64,000 bases of DNA from Symbiodinium natans (GCA_905221605.1 CAJNDS010001113.1:270001-334000); one strand, 5' to 3'; positions 22,684-34,499 are shown, numbered from the stretch's first letter. The notes: a model not told the origin generated them from the letters alone. Translations and numbers: made by a program.

Positions 22684-22811
22684 TGGGCACTTCTGCTACC
22701 TGGGGGGTTTCAGAAGTGGCACTTCTGAATATGTTTTGCCCCATTAACAGAGCCCAGACATATGCCCCGAAAACAGAGCTCCCCCACTCCCCCACTCCCC
22801 ACTCCCCCACC
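22684..22811 (-). repeat. Right arm of the 22.8 kb-spaced inverted repeat
   Basis: This is the reverse complement of 1-133. The inner edge starts at TGGGCACTTCTGCTACC and the outer edge runs into C-rich DNA (CCCCACTCCCC). Homology ends where the adjacent inner DNA (TTTACTACAAAACC) begins. Confidence 0.85.
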
Positions 22812-22825
22812 CCCCGAAAAAAAAA

Positions 22826-22953
22826 CCATGATGCGCGCGCGCGCGCGCGCGCGCGCGCGCGCGCGCATCATTGTTTTTTTCCCCACCCCACCCTCCCCCC
22901 ACTCCCGAAAAAAAAAAAAACGAAAAAAAAACCATGATGCGTGTGCGCACATC
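22826..22953. repeat. Two GC/GT palindromes with CATGATG...CATCATTG ends
   Basis: CATGATG-(CG)~17-CATCATTG occupies 22,826-22,870, and a shorter CATGATGCGTGTGCGCACATCATTG occupies ~22,932-22,956. Both are followed by a poly-T run. They match the palindrome at 12,738 and lie just outside the right inverted-repeat arm. Confidence 0.8.
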
Positions 22954-22969
22954 ATTGTTTTTTGGCCCC

Positions 22970-23275
22970 ACCCCCCACCCCCCACCCCAACCCCCCCACC
23001 CCCCCACCCCCCACCCCCCCCCCCCCCCCACCCCCCCACCCCCCCCCCCACCCCCCCCCCCAACACCCCCCACCCCCCCACCCCCCCCCCACCCCCCACC
23101 CCCCCCACCCCACCCCCCCCCCCCACCCCCCACCCCCCCCCCACCCCCCCCACTCACTCCCCACTCCCCCCCCACACCACTCCACCCCCAACCCACTCAC
23201 CCACTCCCCCACTCCACCTCCACTCGTACTGCCCCACTCCCCCACTCCCCCGCTCCCCCGCTCCCACTCCCCAGC
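22970..23275. repeat. C-rich CCCCCACC microsatellite
   Basis: This is ~300 bp of nearly pure C with regular A and sparse T. The complementary strand is G-rich and could form G-quadruplexes. Frames across it are artefacts. Confidence 0.95.
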
Positions 23276-23392
23276 CCGAGTCGAAAAAACACCAAAAAGC
23301 ACAAACAAGACACAAAAAACACCAAAATAGCACCAAAAAACACCAAAAACACCAAAAACCCGAAAATTGGCTGTGAAAAGCGTCCTGCTTGG

Positions 23393-23710
23393 GTTCATGG
23401 AAGCAAATTGGCCCGTCAGTTTCGTGACTTCACAACTTGAAGCGCCAGGCGGCTCAGCTCAGCAGCAGCTCAGCAGGCTCCGTGACTTCACAACTTGGCT
23501 TGCAGCACCAGGCGGCTCAGCTCAGCAGCTCAGCAGCTCTTGACAGTAACCATCAAGACTTCCTACTCTCCTGACAGTAACCATCAGATGAATCAGCTTC
23601 CTACTTGGGTTCATGGAGGTGAATTGACCGCTCAGTTTCGCGACTTCACAAGGCCGTCGGTTTCCTACTTGGGTTCACTCTTTTTTCGCTTGGAGCCACA
23701 GGCTGCCTAG
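23393..23710. repeat. Local degenerate repeats
   Basis: Repeated pieces include GGTTCATGGA, CAGTTTCGTGACTTCACAAC, AGGCGGCTCAGCTCAGCAG and CTGACAGTAACCATCA, each two to three times in mixed order. No coding function is evident. Confidence 0.65.
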
Positions 23711-24097
23711 CCACAAGCTGCCCACCTGGGTTCACGAGCGCAATGTTTCTCAGCTCGTCTGCACTTGCTCAGCAAACGGGGGCTTAGAACTCTCACACAT
23801 TCACACATTTTCCGCTTCTGTGTGGGACGACTTGCGCTGCAAAGGAAAATCAAATTCTTCATGGACTTGCCTCCTTCCTGCGCGCAGTCCTTGACTTGAG
23901 TGGGTTGCGGTTTGAGCCAGCAACTTGAAAGGTCTGAGGGCCCTGGAAACAAAATTTTAAAAAAACCACCATGACGCGACAACATCCTCGTCATCCTCCC
24001 GCTCCTCCTCCGCCTCTCAAATCCAGGATTCTGCCCCCCTGTACTAGGGCCGCCTCTGATCTCTAGTAGAGACTGAATAGTCTGGGCTCTGCGAGAA

Positions 24098-25344
<1,247 letters not shown>

Positions 25345-25683
25345 CAAGCCCAGACAAATGGGCTTCAAAGCAGATGCCTTGAAGACCAAACCAGCCCCCC
25401 CACCCTTTGGAGGCTTGAATCGTTTCGGAGGCTTGAATCGAAGGAAGATCCCTTCATTGCATCCCAGCCGCTTGCAGTGCCTGCGAAGCAAAGCTCGCAG
25501 CGTGAGGCAGCAGTCACGGAGATTCTGGCAGTTGGTCATGAAGACCCCGGATGGGCTTTTGCCGGTGCCTCTGACCAAGAAGTCAAAAGGCACAGTAGTG
25601 GGAATTGCAAAGGACGGAATTCTTTTCGTGGAATTCAGCCAGGTCATTGACATTAATTGGCATCGTAGCATTCCATTGGACAG

Positions 25684-26151
25684 TCAGTCCAAAATATTCA
25701 AGCCCTGCGGGCCAAAACGTACACTGTACACGGCAAGCCACGCGCGCAGACGGTGCCAGCTAAGGGGCTTCATGTCCGGGGTGAGAGGATGCAACACGAG
25801 AAATTTCAAGACAGACATCATAACATAGACATTTCTGTCTGTGAACATAGAAAGCGGAAGACCATGCCGTGGGTGTCTAGCAGGATAGCCAGTGTCTACC
25901 CACTCAGGTGCTGCGAGCGATGCAAATCGCAGCGTTGTCAAGCTATCTATAGCAAGCACAAAGAACTCATCGTCATCTTGCGGCGTGTGACAGGCAGTGA
26001 AGGCCTGCAGCAAGCCCTCGCGCAGACACTCGACATGAAGATCCAGGTAGTGCCTGGCTCCATGCTCCCCCAACTTCTTCAGCAGATCGCCACGAACTGC
26101 TCTCAGCCAGGCAGCGTAGTCCAAGACTATCTTGTTTCGTTTCCTCGTCAT
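25684..26151 (-). CDS. Hypothetical protein (single exon or last exon)
   Basis: The frame opens at ATG 26,151 (MTRKRNKIVLDYAAWLRAV) and runs 155 codons to a TGA. It is rich in amphipathic helix (RGDLLKKLGEHGARHYLDLH) and has an acidic turn DDDEFFVLAIDSL and a C-terminal MMSVLKFLVLHPLTPD. The frame is also open upstream to ~26,184, with a pyrimidine-rich stretch that could be an acceptor. I do not recognise a family. It follows the triplet microsatellite and lies in the minus-strand gene run. Confidence 0.45.
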   Translation of the reverse strand: MTRKRNKIVLDYAAWLRAVRGDLLKKLGEHGARHYLDLHVECLREGLLQAFTACHTPQDDDEFFVLAIDSLTTLRFASLAAPEWVDTGYPARHPRHGLPLSMFTDRNVYVMMSVLKFLVLHPLTPDMKPLSWHRLRAWLAVYSVRFGPQGLNILD

Positions 26152-26604
26152 GCGAAAGAGGCAAAGACACAGGGAACCTGTCACTATTCGAGCAAAAAGG
26201 CTATGGTAATGCGAGTGAAAAGCGAGCAGCGTAATGCGAGTGAGAGGACAGGAAGCAGTCGCTCAATGCTTGCTCATTTGTAATGTAAGAGCAGGACAAA
26301 GCTGAAAGACGACAGTCATGCGCTTTCGCCACTGGGTCGCGGCCAGAGCAGCCTGGCAGCTTCACAACATGAGACCAGGCCAAAACATTGCTGCGAGCTG
26401 AGAGAACCACAAACCCTGTTGCCTTCATGGCAGCCTCATTCTCCTCCTCTCTTTGCTTGGTTTTCTTGGCCCTTTGCAGGCGGTCCGTCTGGTGGCTCTC
26501 CTGAGCAAAAACATGCAGTGGTGCCTAGCAGACAGGCAACTTCGCAAGCGTGGGGACAAAAGTACCAATTCGGTCAAAGATCGAGCTGCCCCCCAAGGTC
26601 CAGG

Positions 26605-27400
26605 ACATCTGCAGCTGCAAGCGAGCTAGTGCAGCCGCTGAGAACATACGCCAGCTGGCGTGCCGTGAGGTCTTCGAAGCGCATGGCGTTGGGGCCCCGG
26701 GACATGTCTTTGTGCTTGAGTCCAAACAAAGAAGCAGCCTCTGTCATGGCCTCATCCGAAGCAACCTCGTCCGAAGATTCGAGGCCCGGCGAGGAGTTCC
26801 TGGAGGACGAGGAAGAACCTTGGGTTCAAAAAAGTAAAGCAGAGGGAGAAGAAATTCGTTGCAGTAAAGACGCCCTTCTTTTTCTTCTTTCGCTCCTTCT
26901 TGTGTTTGTCCTTGTCCTTGTCCTTGTCCTTGTCCTTGTCCTTGTCCTTGTCCTTGTCCTTGTCGTTCTTCTTGCTAGACTTGGCATCCTTCCTGCTTTT
27001 TTTGGCTCTGTTCTTCTCTTTCTCACATGGAGGCTCAGCGGCTCCTGGCCCATGTCATATGACCCCAAAGCAACAAGCTTGTTCAAAGGAGACAGGAACA
27101 GCTGGGGTTACTTTTGGGGAAGAAGGCCTTCCAGTACAGTCTCCAGACTGCGTTTGGCCGTGCTGAGCAAAAAGTTCTTGGCGTCCGGGACGTCAGGTTC
27201 CTCTGTAGCCGGGAGGCTCTTGGTGGAGTTGCTCCTGTGTGTTTATACATCCACAGCAGCAGAGAGTCAGATTGCCGGTTCATGTTGTGAGACAAGGTAA
27301 AGTCTTGAAGATGGCTCCTCATCACACGGGGAGCTTTCCTCATGTCGAAGCAGGCCGCTCAGAAACAAACGCCTTTCCCCTCCACTTTTGCTTTCAGGCA
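26605..27400 (-). CDS. Spliced protein with Lys-Asp repeat, unrecognised
   Basis: Coding-like exons: ~27,400-27,290 (SKSGGERRLFLSGLLRHEES), ~27,217-27,125 (EPDVPDAKNFLLSTAKRS, then LETVLEGLLP; donor GTAACC), ~27,046-26,862 and ~26,806-26,605. The third holds a KD dipeptide repeated about ten times, written by a (GACAAG)n hexanucleotide, then HKKERKKKKK. A GC donor joins it in phase to GSSSSSRNSSPGLESSDE, followed by NAMRFEDLTARQLAYVLSG and a stop after GGQLDL. Lys/Asp and poly-Ser linkers are common in dinoflagellate nuclear proteins. The function is unknown. Another exon may exist near 27,480-27,430. Confidence 0.45.
26908..26964. repeat. (TTGTCC)n hexanucleotide microsatellite within an exon
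   Basis: About ten TTGTCC units encode the Lys-Asp repeat of the overlapping minus-strand gene. Confidence 0.9.
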
Positions 27401-27497
27401 AAGTAAGAAAGCAAAACCCCGTGCTTGAGGCCTGCGAAAGGTGGCGGAACATTGTCCATACAGTGCAAGACAACGGCACCCTCAAGCCTCAACCGTC

Positions 27498-27655
27498 AAC
27501 CCTAAACCCTATTCCCGAAACCCCAAACCCCAAACCCTCAACCCTAAACCCCAAACCCTAAACCCTAAACCCTAAAACCTAAACCCTCAACCCTAAACCC
27601 TAAACCTTAAACCCTAAAGTAAACCCCAAACCCAAAACCCCAACCCCTCGAAGCA
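27498..27655 (-). repeat. Telomere-like CCCTAAA tract
   Basis: CCCTAAA with CCCCAAA, CCCTCAA and CCTTAAA variants, upstream of the Lys-Asp repeat gene. Confidence 0.9.
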
Positions 27656-28250
27656 GACCACCTGCATCCAAGGCTAACACGCAGGGATCTGAGCGAGGCT
27701 TTCTTCTAGTCCAGAGACAAGCAGGTCTACTTAGCAGCCGAATCATTTCTCAGCTCCAGAGGAACATCCCGCTAGAACCCGCGAAGTCAGAAGGAACGTA
27801 CTTCGATGGGGTGAGTTTGCGGCAGTAGCTGCCACACACGCAGCAAAGGAGCCAAGCGGGGAGCAGCTCTGAAGAACGAATTACAGCAGGGACTGAAGAC
27901 GTGCAGCTCCGGAGACCCTAAGTGTCAAGTACACCTCCTAGCAACAGCCCTAAAAGACGAGTATGATGGATCCCAAACCCATAGCGTCTCAAGGCCACAT
28001 AATCTGCAGAGGGCGCAGTGCACGAATTGTTGATGCCACATCGATCCTTCTTAAGTTTGACATTCCAGACTCCTCGGTGGGCAAGAGGAGGCGTGAGAGA
28101 GTGGCAGGGGGCAGAAACGGCCCCGAAAACCAAAAAAAGCCGAGCAGCGAGGAATTGCTGAACAGGACCCCAAGGTCCCGAGAGCGAGCAGAACCAATCG
28201 AAACTGCCTCGCAGATCTATCTGGGGACGTAAGGGTGATCGTGCGAGGGT
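27656..28250. other. Spacer with one possible minus-strand exon
   Basis: There is no clear gene. A minus frame at ~28,085-27,960 (WNVKLKKDRCGINNSCTAPS) is open and protein-like and might be a 5' exon of the Lys-Asp gene. This is not demonstrable from splice sites. Confidence 0.3.
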
Positions 28251-28464
28251 TTAGGGTTTAGGGTTCACACAGCAGAGAACATTCAGAACGATTGGCATCA
28301 ACATGCTTTTCCCAAAAACTTCAGAGCTTGTGAGGCGCTTGCCCGTCTGCAAGGCAAACAAAAGCTTACGCGAATTAGCACCAGAAGATAGTGCACAGCA
28401 TTGATATTTTCGATGGTGAGGCGAAAACCTCTCCAAAGGGTCAGGTTGAAAGCTCAGGTGGGAC

Positions 28465-28767
28465 TCAGGTATCCTGTCTGCAGCTAGCAGAGCGAGTCTC
28501 TTCATGCAAGGAAGACCAGAGACGAAGCTTCGTCCGCCACTGGAACGCTTGCTCCTCCCACATCCTTTTGGACTTGAGCTTGTGGTCAGGTGTGCATGGA
28601 GGCGAGATGGGGTGTTTTGTACTCCGGGCTACCATGTCCTTCACCAGTCCGTACTCCTGCCTGCTCTTGATGACCTCTATGAAAAGCAACCTCTTCGTGG
28701 TTCTTTTTGCAGAGTAGACATCATTGGTCTCTGCGACTGGCTGCGTGTTCTCTTTGTCCTGATCCAT
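28465..28767 (-). CDS. Histone stem-loop-binding-protein-like RNA-binding domain
   Basis: This is a compact frame of 100 codons starting MDQDKENTQ. Residues ~25-85 match the SLBP RNA-binding domain pattern: a helix KRLLFIEVIKSRQEYGLV at the place of RRQKQIDYGKNT..Y, then PISPPCTPDHKLKSKRMW (family TPD...SKR-x-W), then QAFQWRTKLRLW (family QI-x-x-WR-x-x-L-x-x-W). SLBP binds the 3' hairpin of replication-dependent histone mRNAs and directs their processing and translation. The GKNT element of typical SLBPs is not conserved (IKSR), so specificity may differ. A strong pyrimidine tract with acceptor lies at ~28,360 (TTTGTTTGCCTTGCAG), so a further C-terminal exon (~28,351-28,270, TGKRLTSSEVFGKSML) is possible instead of the in-frame stop. 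Confidence 0.6.
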   Translation of the reverse strand: MDQDKENTQPVAETNDVYSAKRTTKRLLFIEVIKSRQEYGLVKDMVARSTKHPISPPCTPDHKLKSKRMWEEQAFQWRTKLRLWSSLHEETRSASCRQDT

Positions 28768-28966
28768 GAAGAAAACGCTGGTTTGAACACGAAGGGGGGG
28801 CCTCTTTGAGCAAAATGCTGTGAATGCAAATGCTGGAAGAGCTGCAGCAGGTCTGTGCAAGGAAGTGTTTGCTCTGCACTGTCGCATGAACTGCCATCTT
28901 TGAAACTTCAGAACCAAAACCACGCAAATGCTTGACAGAGCCTGGCCAGCATTGGTCCTGCTCGGC

Positions 28967-29640
28967 CTAAATGATTTCCCATTCCTGAAAATTGTGAAGC
29001 CGGAGGTTGCTATGAGTGGACATCAGAAACAAAGCCAGCAGGAGCCCAACGGTCACGGCGAGGCAAGAAAGCGCACAACAAGTTGAAAAACCAAGAATCG
29101 TCGATATCAACCACCGCAGCCTGGGCATCGGATCTAAGGGTGAGGAAGAGCACATTCAGAGCAATGGAGACAATGTAAGAGTACAAGAAAGCTCGAAGAC
29201 AACAAGCGCCTGGTGCATGATGGGGCCAGCTGCGTAATCGCTCACCTCAAAAGAAATGTCCGTCGGCTTGAGAAGCAGCCAAAGCCCCAACAAGCCAAAA
29301 CTTTGGGTTGTCCATGCAAATAACGAAAGAAGAGAGGCGCTGCAAAATAGACAGACACACACGCACAGACAGAGTCACCCTACCTGGAGCAAAACATCGA
29401 TGTTGTCAATCAGACGACGACGTCTGGGGCGAGGAGATGAATCGTCCAAAGCAATGACAGTGAGCCTGCCATCCAGATCCTGGGATGAGCAACTATTCAT
29501 GCGACGCACAGCAAGCGCCAATGAAGACAGGTCGCAGTATGAACCAAATGGGTGGCCAGGTCATCCAGCCTCTGTCTTATCCCATGGGTCTGCAAGAATG
29601 CCGGGGAATTGGCGGCCCGAATGGCCAATATCTTGGCCAC
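28967..29640 (-). CDS. Spliced gene with hydrophobic segments, possibly a membrane protein
   Basis: Exons: 29,640-29,545 (acceptor TTCCCAG; VAKILAIRAANSPAFLQTHG), 29,479-29,384 (DLDGRLTVIALDDSSPRPRR, then a GTAGGG donor) and 29,339-29,246 (acceptor TTTTGCAG, donor GTGAGC). Each is ~95 bp, bounded by good splice signals. Further hydrophobic frames follow at ~29,235-29,130 (YSYIVSIALNVLFLTLRSDA) and ~29,120-28,990 (FSTCCALSCLAVTVGLLLAL). The first two exons are exactly 32 codons. Phase after the third is unresolved: one frame gives FAWTTQSFGLLGLWLLL, the other VICMDNPKFWLVGALAAS with a stop at its end. I recognise no family. Confidence 0.4.
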
Positions 29641-29698
29641 CTGGGAAGCCAGCGAGAAAGGCAACCACAAAGAACAACTCACCATCGTGAGTCGAAAG

Positions 29699-29739
29699 AA
29701 AGAGAAGAGCAGAGAGAGAGAAAGAGAGAGTGAGAGTAA

Positions 29740-29788
<49 letters not shown>

Positions 29789-29830
29789 AACAGAGAGGGA
29801 GAGAAAGAGAGAGATACGAGAGAAAAGGGA
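29699..29830. repeat. (GA)n purine-rich microsatellite
   Basis: An imperfect GAGAGA run, with mirror symmetry able to adopt a triplex, lies upstream of the hydrophobic-protein exons. Confidence 0.9.
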
Positions 29831-29917
29831 GAAAGGGTAAAGTAAAACATAGACCTACACCAAAAGAATGAGAAAGAGAGAGAGGAAGAAATAGAAAGAA
29901 CAAAAGGAAAAGCCTAA

Positions 29918-30130
29918 ACTAAATAACCCTAAATAACCCTACATAACCCTACATAACCCTAAATAACCCCAAACCGTAAACCCTAAACCCTAAACCCTAA
30001 ACCCCAAACCCTAAACCCTAAACCCTACACTAAACCTTAAACCCTAAGCACTAAACCCTAAGCTTTAAACCCTTACTAAACCCGAAACCGTAGACCCTAA
30101 ACCCTTAACCCCAAACCCTAAACCCTTAAC
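29918..30130 (-). repeat. Telomere-like CCCTAAA tract with AAATAACCCT variants
   Basis: CCCTAAA units plus a (AACCCTAAAT) decamer run at 29,920-29,965. It lies just beyond the last recognised exon of the methyltransferase-fold gene at 30.1-31.8 kb. Confidence 0.88.
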
Positions 30131-31847
30131 TGCAAATTTTGCCAAAGCAGCAGCAGCTCCAAAAGTCCATGTGTAGGCCTGGCTGCGTCGCATCCTTGCA
30201 CCACCAGACCAGGAGCCGCCCAATGACACGGACGCGACAGGTGTAGTCGCGATTGATAGGAACCTAAGCGAAAACGAGCAATGATGAACAGGAAAGTTCA
30301 GGCATCGTCGCAGGATCAAGCACAGAGTGGCTCTCGCAGTCACTGCCTCAATATCTCTGGAGATCTTTCTCTTTCTCTCTGCTGTGTCTCTGTTCTCTGA
30401 CACTATCCATGTCCGTAAGTTTTCTTTCTTTCTGTCTTTTTTGCTTTCTGTCCTTTGTTCTTTCTTGGCGGCTCCTGCTTCTGTTTAGGTTTTAGGGTTT
30501 ATGCAGCACTATCTCTGAAGAGGGGCAATCCGAGCGCGTGACGTAACATGAGCCCGATGCACAGGGTTTAGGGTTTAGGTTTCGGGTTGAGGGTTTCTCT
30601 CTTTCTCTATTTCTCCCTTTCTTTCTTTCTCGCTTTCTCGCTCGCTCTGTCTCTCTCTCCCTCTATCTCTCTGCTCCCTCTCCCTGGTCCATCCACGTCA
30701 AGAAACTCTCGGGTGAGAAGATGATGCATGGACAGGTACCGCAGAGCAAGCAGCAACATTTTGTCTGTTCCAGCCAACTTCGTCGGCTTCCTTGGTAATT
30801 ACAAAATTGTTGTCAAGCTCAAGAAACAAACAACCAACAGCAGGAACAACCCGTCCAAATGCAAAACAAAGGCACACCGACTCGTGACCAAAGCACCCCA
30901 TTCGGACACTCACGACTGTGTAGAGGTTCCTCAACATGGCAGCCTGGCAGAGAACAGGGAACCCACGGGGTGTAGGTACTTGTACATACAGCCAGAAACA
31001 CAGAAGAAAAACATGGCCTGGAGGTTTGGGTAAAAGAAAATTCGGGAGGAGGCCGGCTGCTCGATGATGTGCCTCGCCAAGATGGTGGCCAGAAAGTCTG
31101 CGAGCTCAGACTCGAAATCCTCATGTGTTTGAATGATAGCCACACGAGAAAGAAAACTAGCGTGACAGTACCTTGCACATACCCCTATTTTGACTTGACA
31201 AGAAACTGCCATGTCGTTGCCCTGCTTCACAGCAGGCACATTGGTGTCGCCGGAGGGGTCAAGATGTCTCCCCCTAAGAAAGCTCGTGCAGATGACCAAG
31301 AAGAAATTGAACATGCACACTGGGCAAAGCTAACACACCTTGCTGCCAGAAAACGTGACACTGAAGCAAGCTGCCACCCAACTCGAGCACTTGATTCCGG
31401 ACCAGCAGAGGCTTCCCATCTTGAGTCTCGATGCCAGCTGGATGCCTGGGTGTACTTCAAAGTACCACCACGCACGCAAACTGATGATCATTCTGGAAAT
31501 ACAAACTATGATCAACCGAGGAGCACCTCACTTGGCCCTGGTACTCCAGGATGTTCTCTACCACGCTATTCTCTAGCTCGAATGTGGATACTATCAATCC
31601 AGCCTGCCAACATGCAGCCCATGTGGGATAAACAGAAACGGAACACAGGACAAAACGAAATATATCAGTTCCAAACCCAAGCCTGGGCCACAGAAGAGCT
31701 CAAGCGACCCTTTCCGCTGTAGATCTCCAGCAAATCCAGCCATCTTTCACTCGAGTGGGGAGCCCAGTAATCGGGTGAGGCCACCCATGGGCAATGATTC
31801 GCCAAGATATCCCGAAAGCGCTGGGAGAGATGAGAGAAATGGTCCAT
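30130..31847 (-). CDS. Second methyltransferase-fold protein of dinoflagellate type
   Basis: The start is ATG 31,847 (MDHFSHLSQRFRDILANH). Exons: 31,847-31,683 (GC donor), 31,603-31,532 (donor GTGAGG), 31,492-31,339 (donor GTGTGT), ~31,285-31,215, 31,119-~31,018, 30,943-30,878, possibly ~30,795-30,745, and ~30,268-30,130. The first junction joins LLEIYSGKGRLSSSVAQ to AGLIVSTFELEN, an AdoMet-motif-like strand-turn-helix. Next come MGSLCWSGIKCSSWVAA (family WxGxPCSSWV; the Pro is Lys here), GRHLDPSGDTNVPAVKQGND, ARHIIEQPASSRIFFYPN (the IEQPxSS...YP motif), SVRMGCFGHES, and finally RMRRSQAYTWTFGAAAA. I know this order from an expanded dinoflagellate family; its enzymatic role is unproven. It is the outermost gene of the minus-strand run, next to the strand switch. 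Confidence 0.68.
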
Positions 31848-32956
31848 GGCAGAAAGAGAACCAGGAATCTAACAATCTGGAATCAAACAAAAAGCTGCCG
31901 GGAGCGGGCGAGCGTTACGAGAGCAACACAAACGCCAACTGAAATATGAGAAACACATATTCAACACATCTGGAGCAGTTACAAAGCAAAGTGAGGCAGG
32001 ATCAGGCTGACAGTAACAAAAGGTTGAGGCAGCACGGTGTTTTTCTAGAAGCACGATGTCTGAGGGAGCATGGTATGGGAACCCCTTGACTATAAGTAGG
32101 GCAGCTATGGTTGCTCCAACCCTACTTATAAGTAATCATGACTTTCAAGTTCTTTGTAACATTCTATGGAAGCCCGATGGGGCCCACGAATGTGATCAGC
32201 CCCCGAATCCGAAACCCTAAACCCTAAACCCTAAACCCTAAACCCTAAACCCTAAACCTTAAACCCTAAACAGGGCTGGCCGCGCCTTGAGCTGGTCGTG
32301 GCTTGGCACAGCCAGGTTTCCGGGGTTTTGGGGGATTCTTTGTCGTAGTTGGGTTTAGGGTTTAGGGTTTAGGGTTTAGAGGGTTTAGGGTTTAGGGATA
32401 CTTAAGCCCAATAAGGAATAGACACTAAAATTCTTAATATGTTCCCAACTAGGGTTTAGGGTTTAGGGCTTTGTGTTCTTGGAATCTTATGTCAAGGCAC
32501 CCGGTAGCGTGCGTCGCAGGCCTTTGAAGGTCCAAAGTTCAGTCAGCCCTGCCCCTAAACCCTAAACCCTAAACCCTAAACGTTTAACCCTAAAGTTTTT
32601 TTTGACAAGGCTCGCCTCGGACATTGCTTTGATCAACTGCGCATTGGGGTGGCTTGGTAAACCCTGGGTCTTAATGGCTTAATGGCTTAATGGCTTAATG
32701 GCTTAATGGTCTAGATCTGTAGGGTGGCGGAAGTGGGAGCAGACTTCCGCATGCAACGTCTGATGGCCAAAGCGCACCCCTCATTTTTGAACAGCCTGCA
32801 TGCTTTTCTGGGTACTTCAACGAAACAAAATCTTGTATCATGATGATAAGAAACCATGGCAAGGACGCCATCTAACCTCCTATAAACCAAAAACCCTAAA
32901 CCCTAAACCCTAAAACCGAAACCCTAAGCCCTAAACCCTAAACCTCAAACCCCAAA

Positions 32957-33064
32957 CCTTGATCAGAGTTCCTTAAAGCAGACGGTGAGGTCAAGGCGGG
33001 CCCCATCTTTTTCATGTAGCGTGGCGACCTTCTTGATCTCCGTGCTGTGGATGCCAAGCTTTCC
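32957..33064 (-). CDS. Probable terminal exon of a small minus-strand gene (Alba-like?)
   Basis: After an AG|G acceptor the frame gives KLGIHSTEIKKVATLHEKDG, then ARLDLTVCFKEL and a TGA. The EIKKV helix end followed by a charged loop and a beta strand resembles the C-terminus of Alba-domain DNA/RNA-binding proteins, but only ~33 residues are visible. Upstream exons were not identified. It is isolated among telomere-like tracts. Confidence 0.35.
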
Positions 33065-33115
33065 TAGACCCCAAACCCTAAATACTGAACCCTGAACCTT
33101 GAACCCTGAACCCTG

Positions 33116-33266
33116 AACCCTGAACCCTAAACCCTAAACCCTAAACCCTAAACCCTAAACCCTAAACCCTAAACCCTAAACCCTAAACCCTAAACCCTAA
33201 ACCCTAAACCCTAAACCCTAAACCCTAAACCCTAAACCCTAAACCCTAAACCCTAAACCCTAAACC
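33116..33266 (-). repeat. Telomere-like CCCTAAA tract (~21 units)
   Basis: This is a nearly perfect CCCTAAA run, preceded by a CCCTGAA variant block at 33,080-33,125. Confidence 0.95.
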
Positions 33267-34499
33267 CAAAGCAAACGCCTCTAGGAGCCGCCGAAGCACG
33301 GCCCAGGTACGGGGCTCCGATGCCCATGGCCGCCACCGCCTGGCAGGCCGCATTTGTGCAGCAGACGGTCGGGTTTAGGATTTAGGGTTTAGGGTTTAGG
33401 GTTTTCGGTTTAGGGTTTAGGGTTTAGGGTTTAGGGTTTTCGGTTTAGGGTTTAGGGTCTAGGGTCCCGGGTGGGCAGCTTGGCGTGAATGCGGCGCTGA
33501 TTCGTAAAGCCCAGAACCCCAGACTAAGGGCTTCAGGGGTTCTGTCGGGCTGCGGATAGGATGGTTATGGGCTTTAGGTTCAGGGGGTTGTGGGTGTTGG
33601 AGCACGGTAGCCTACGCCCTGAAAGCCCAAAGCCCAAAACCCGAAAGCCTAAACCCGGACCCCCCAGCCCTAAACCTTAAAGACAAAACCCCAAGAACCA
33701 AGCCCTAAACCCGAACCTCTGCAGGCTACGGCTCCTGGGCTCTGCCCACTACGGCCGGATCGGTAGAGGTGCAGCACGCCGTTTTGGTTCGCGCACGGGG
33801 GTTTCAGGGTTTAGGGCTTAGGGTATCCTAAACCCGAAACCCTAAATCCTAAAAGCCCTATTATAATCCCAACTAAGGACTGTTAGTATAAGGGGAAACA
33901 TCCCAAGCTCTAAGCTCTAAGTTCTACATGTCCTTCCACTGGGATAAGGGATGGGCCACTGGGCCTACCTTATGGTCATATTTGGGAGAGGATGTTGAAC
34001 AACAATCTACCCTAAACCTTAAATCCTAAACTCTCAACTCTAAACCCTAAACGCTTAGGTTTGGGGTTTAGGGTTGAGGGTTTAGGGTTTAGGGTTTAGG
34101 ATGGAGGGTTTAGGGTTTAGGGTTTAGGATTTAGGGTTTAGGGTTTAGGGTTTAGGGTGTGGGAAAGGTTGTCCTAATTCGTGAGGGTTTGCCTGAAAAG
34201 AAGCATCTTAACTAAGAGAAAGGCCCATACGGCTTAAACGGATTATGTGGCACGGCAGGAGTTTGTGTTGAAACTTCTCAAGAACCTTAACCGTACACTC
34301 CTAAACCCTAAGCCCCAAAAGATTTCGCCTTAACCCCCGAAACCTGAACCTTAAACCCTGTAGACCCTAAACCCTAAGCCCCTTGTACGCCCCGAACCAC
34401 GAACCCGATACCCCACACCCTCGTTAAACCCCGAACCCTGTAAATCCTATGTCTTAAGCCCCTTCTTCAAGCCCCGAAACCCGAAACCCGAAACACAGA

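Noticed and set aside
22716-23440. Pro-, Gly- and His-rich frames in the C-rich region
   Set aside because: Produced by CCCCCACC repeats; composition is purely that of the repeat.
33270-33365. Exon of the RCC1-like gene or of an Alba-like gene near 33.3 kb
   Set aside because: Both strands give short protein-like frames (YGAPMPMAATAWQAAFVQQT on plus), but the minus strand lacks an AG acceptor and the plus frame fits the repeat pattern only loosely.
33718-33795. RCC1-like exon reading LGSAHYGRIGRG
   Set aside because: Resembles the WGSAHYGGDS part of the repeat and has a good acceptor, but lies upstream of the putative start and lacks the Trp and GG; possibly a decayed fragment.
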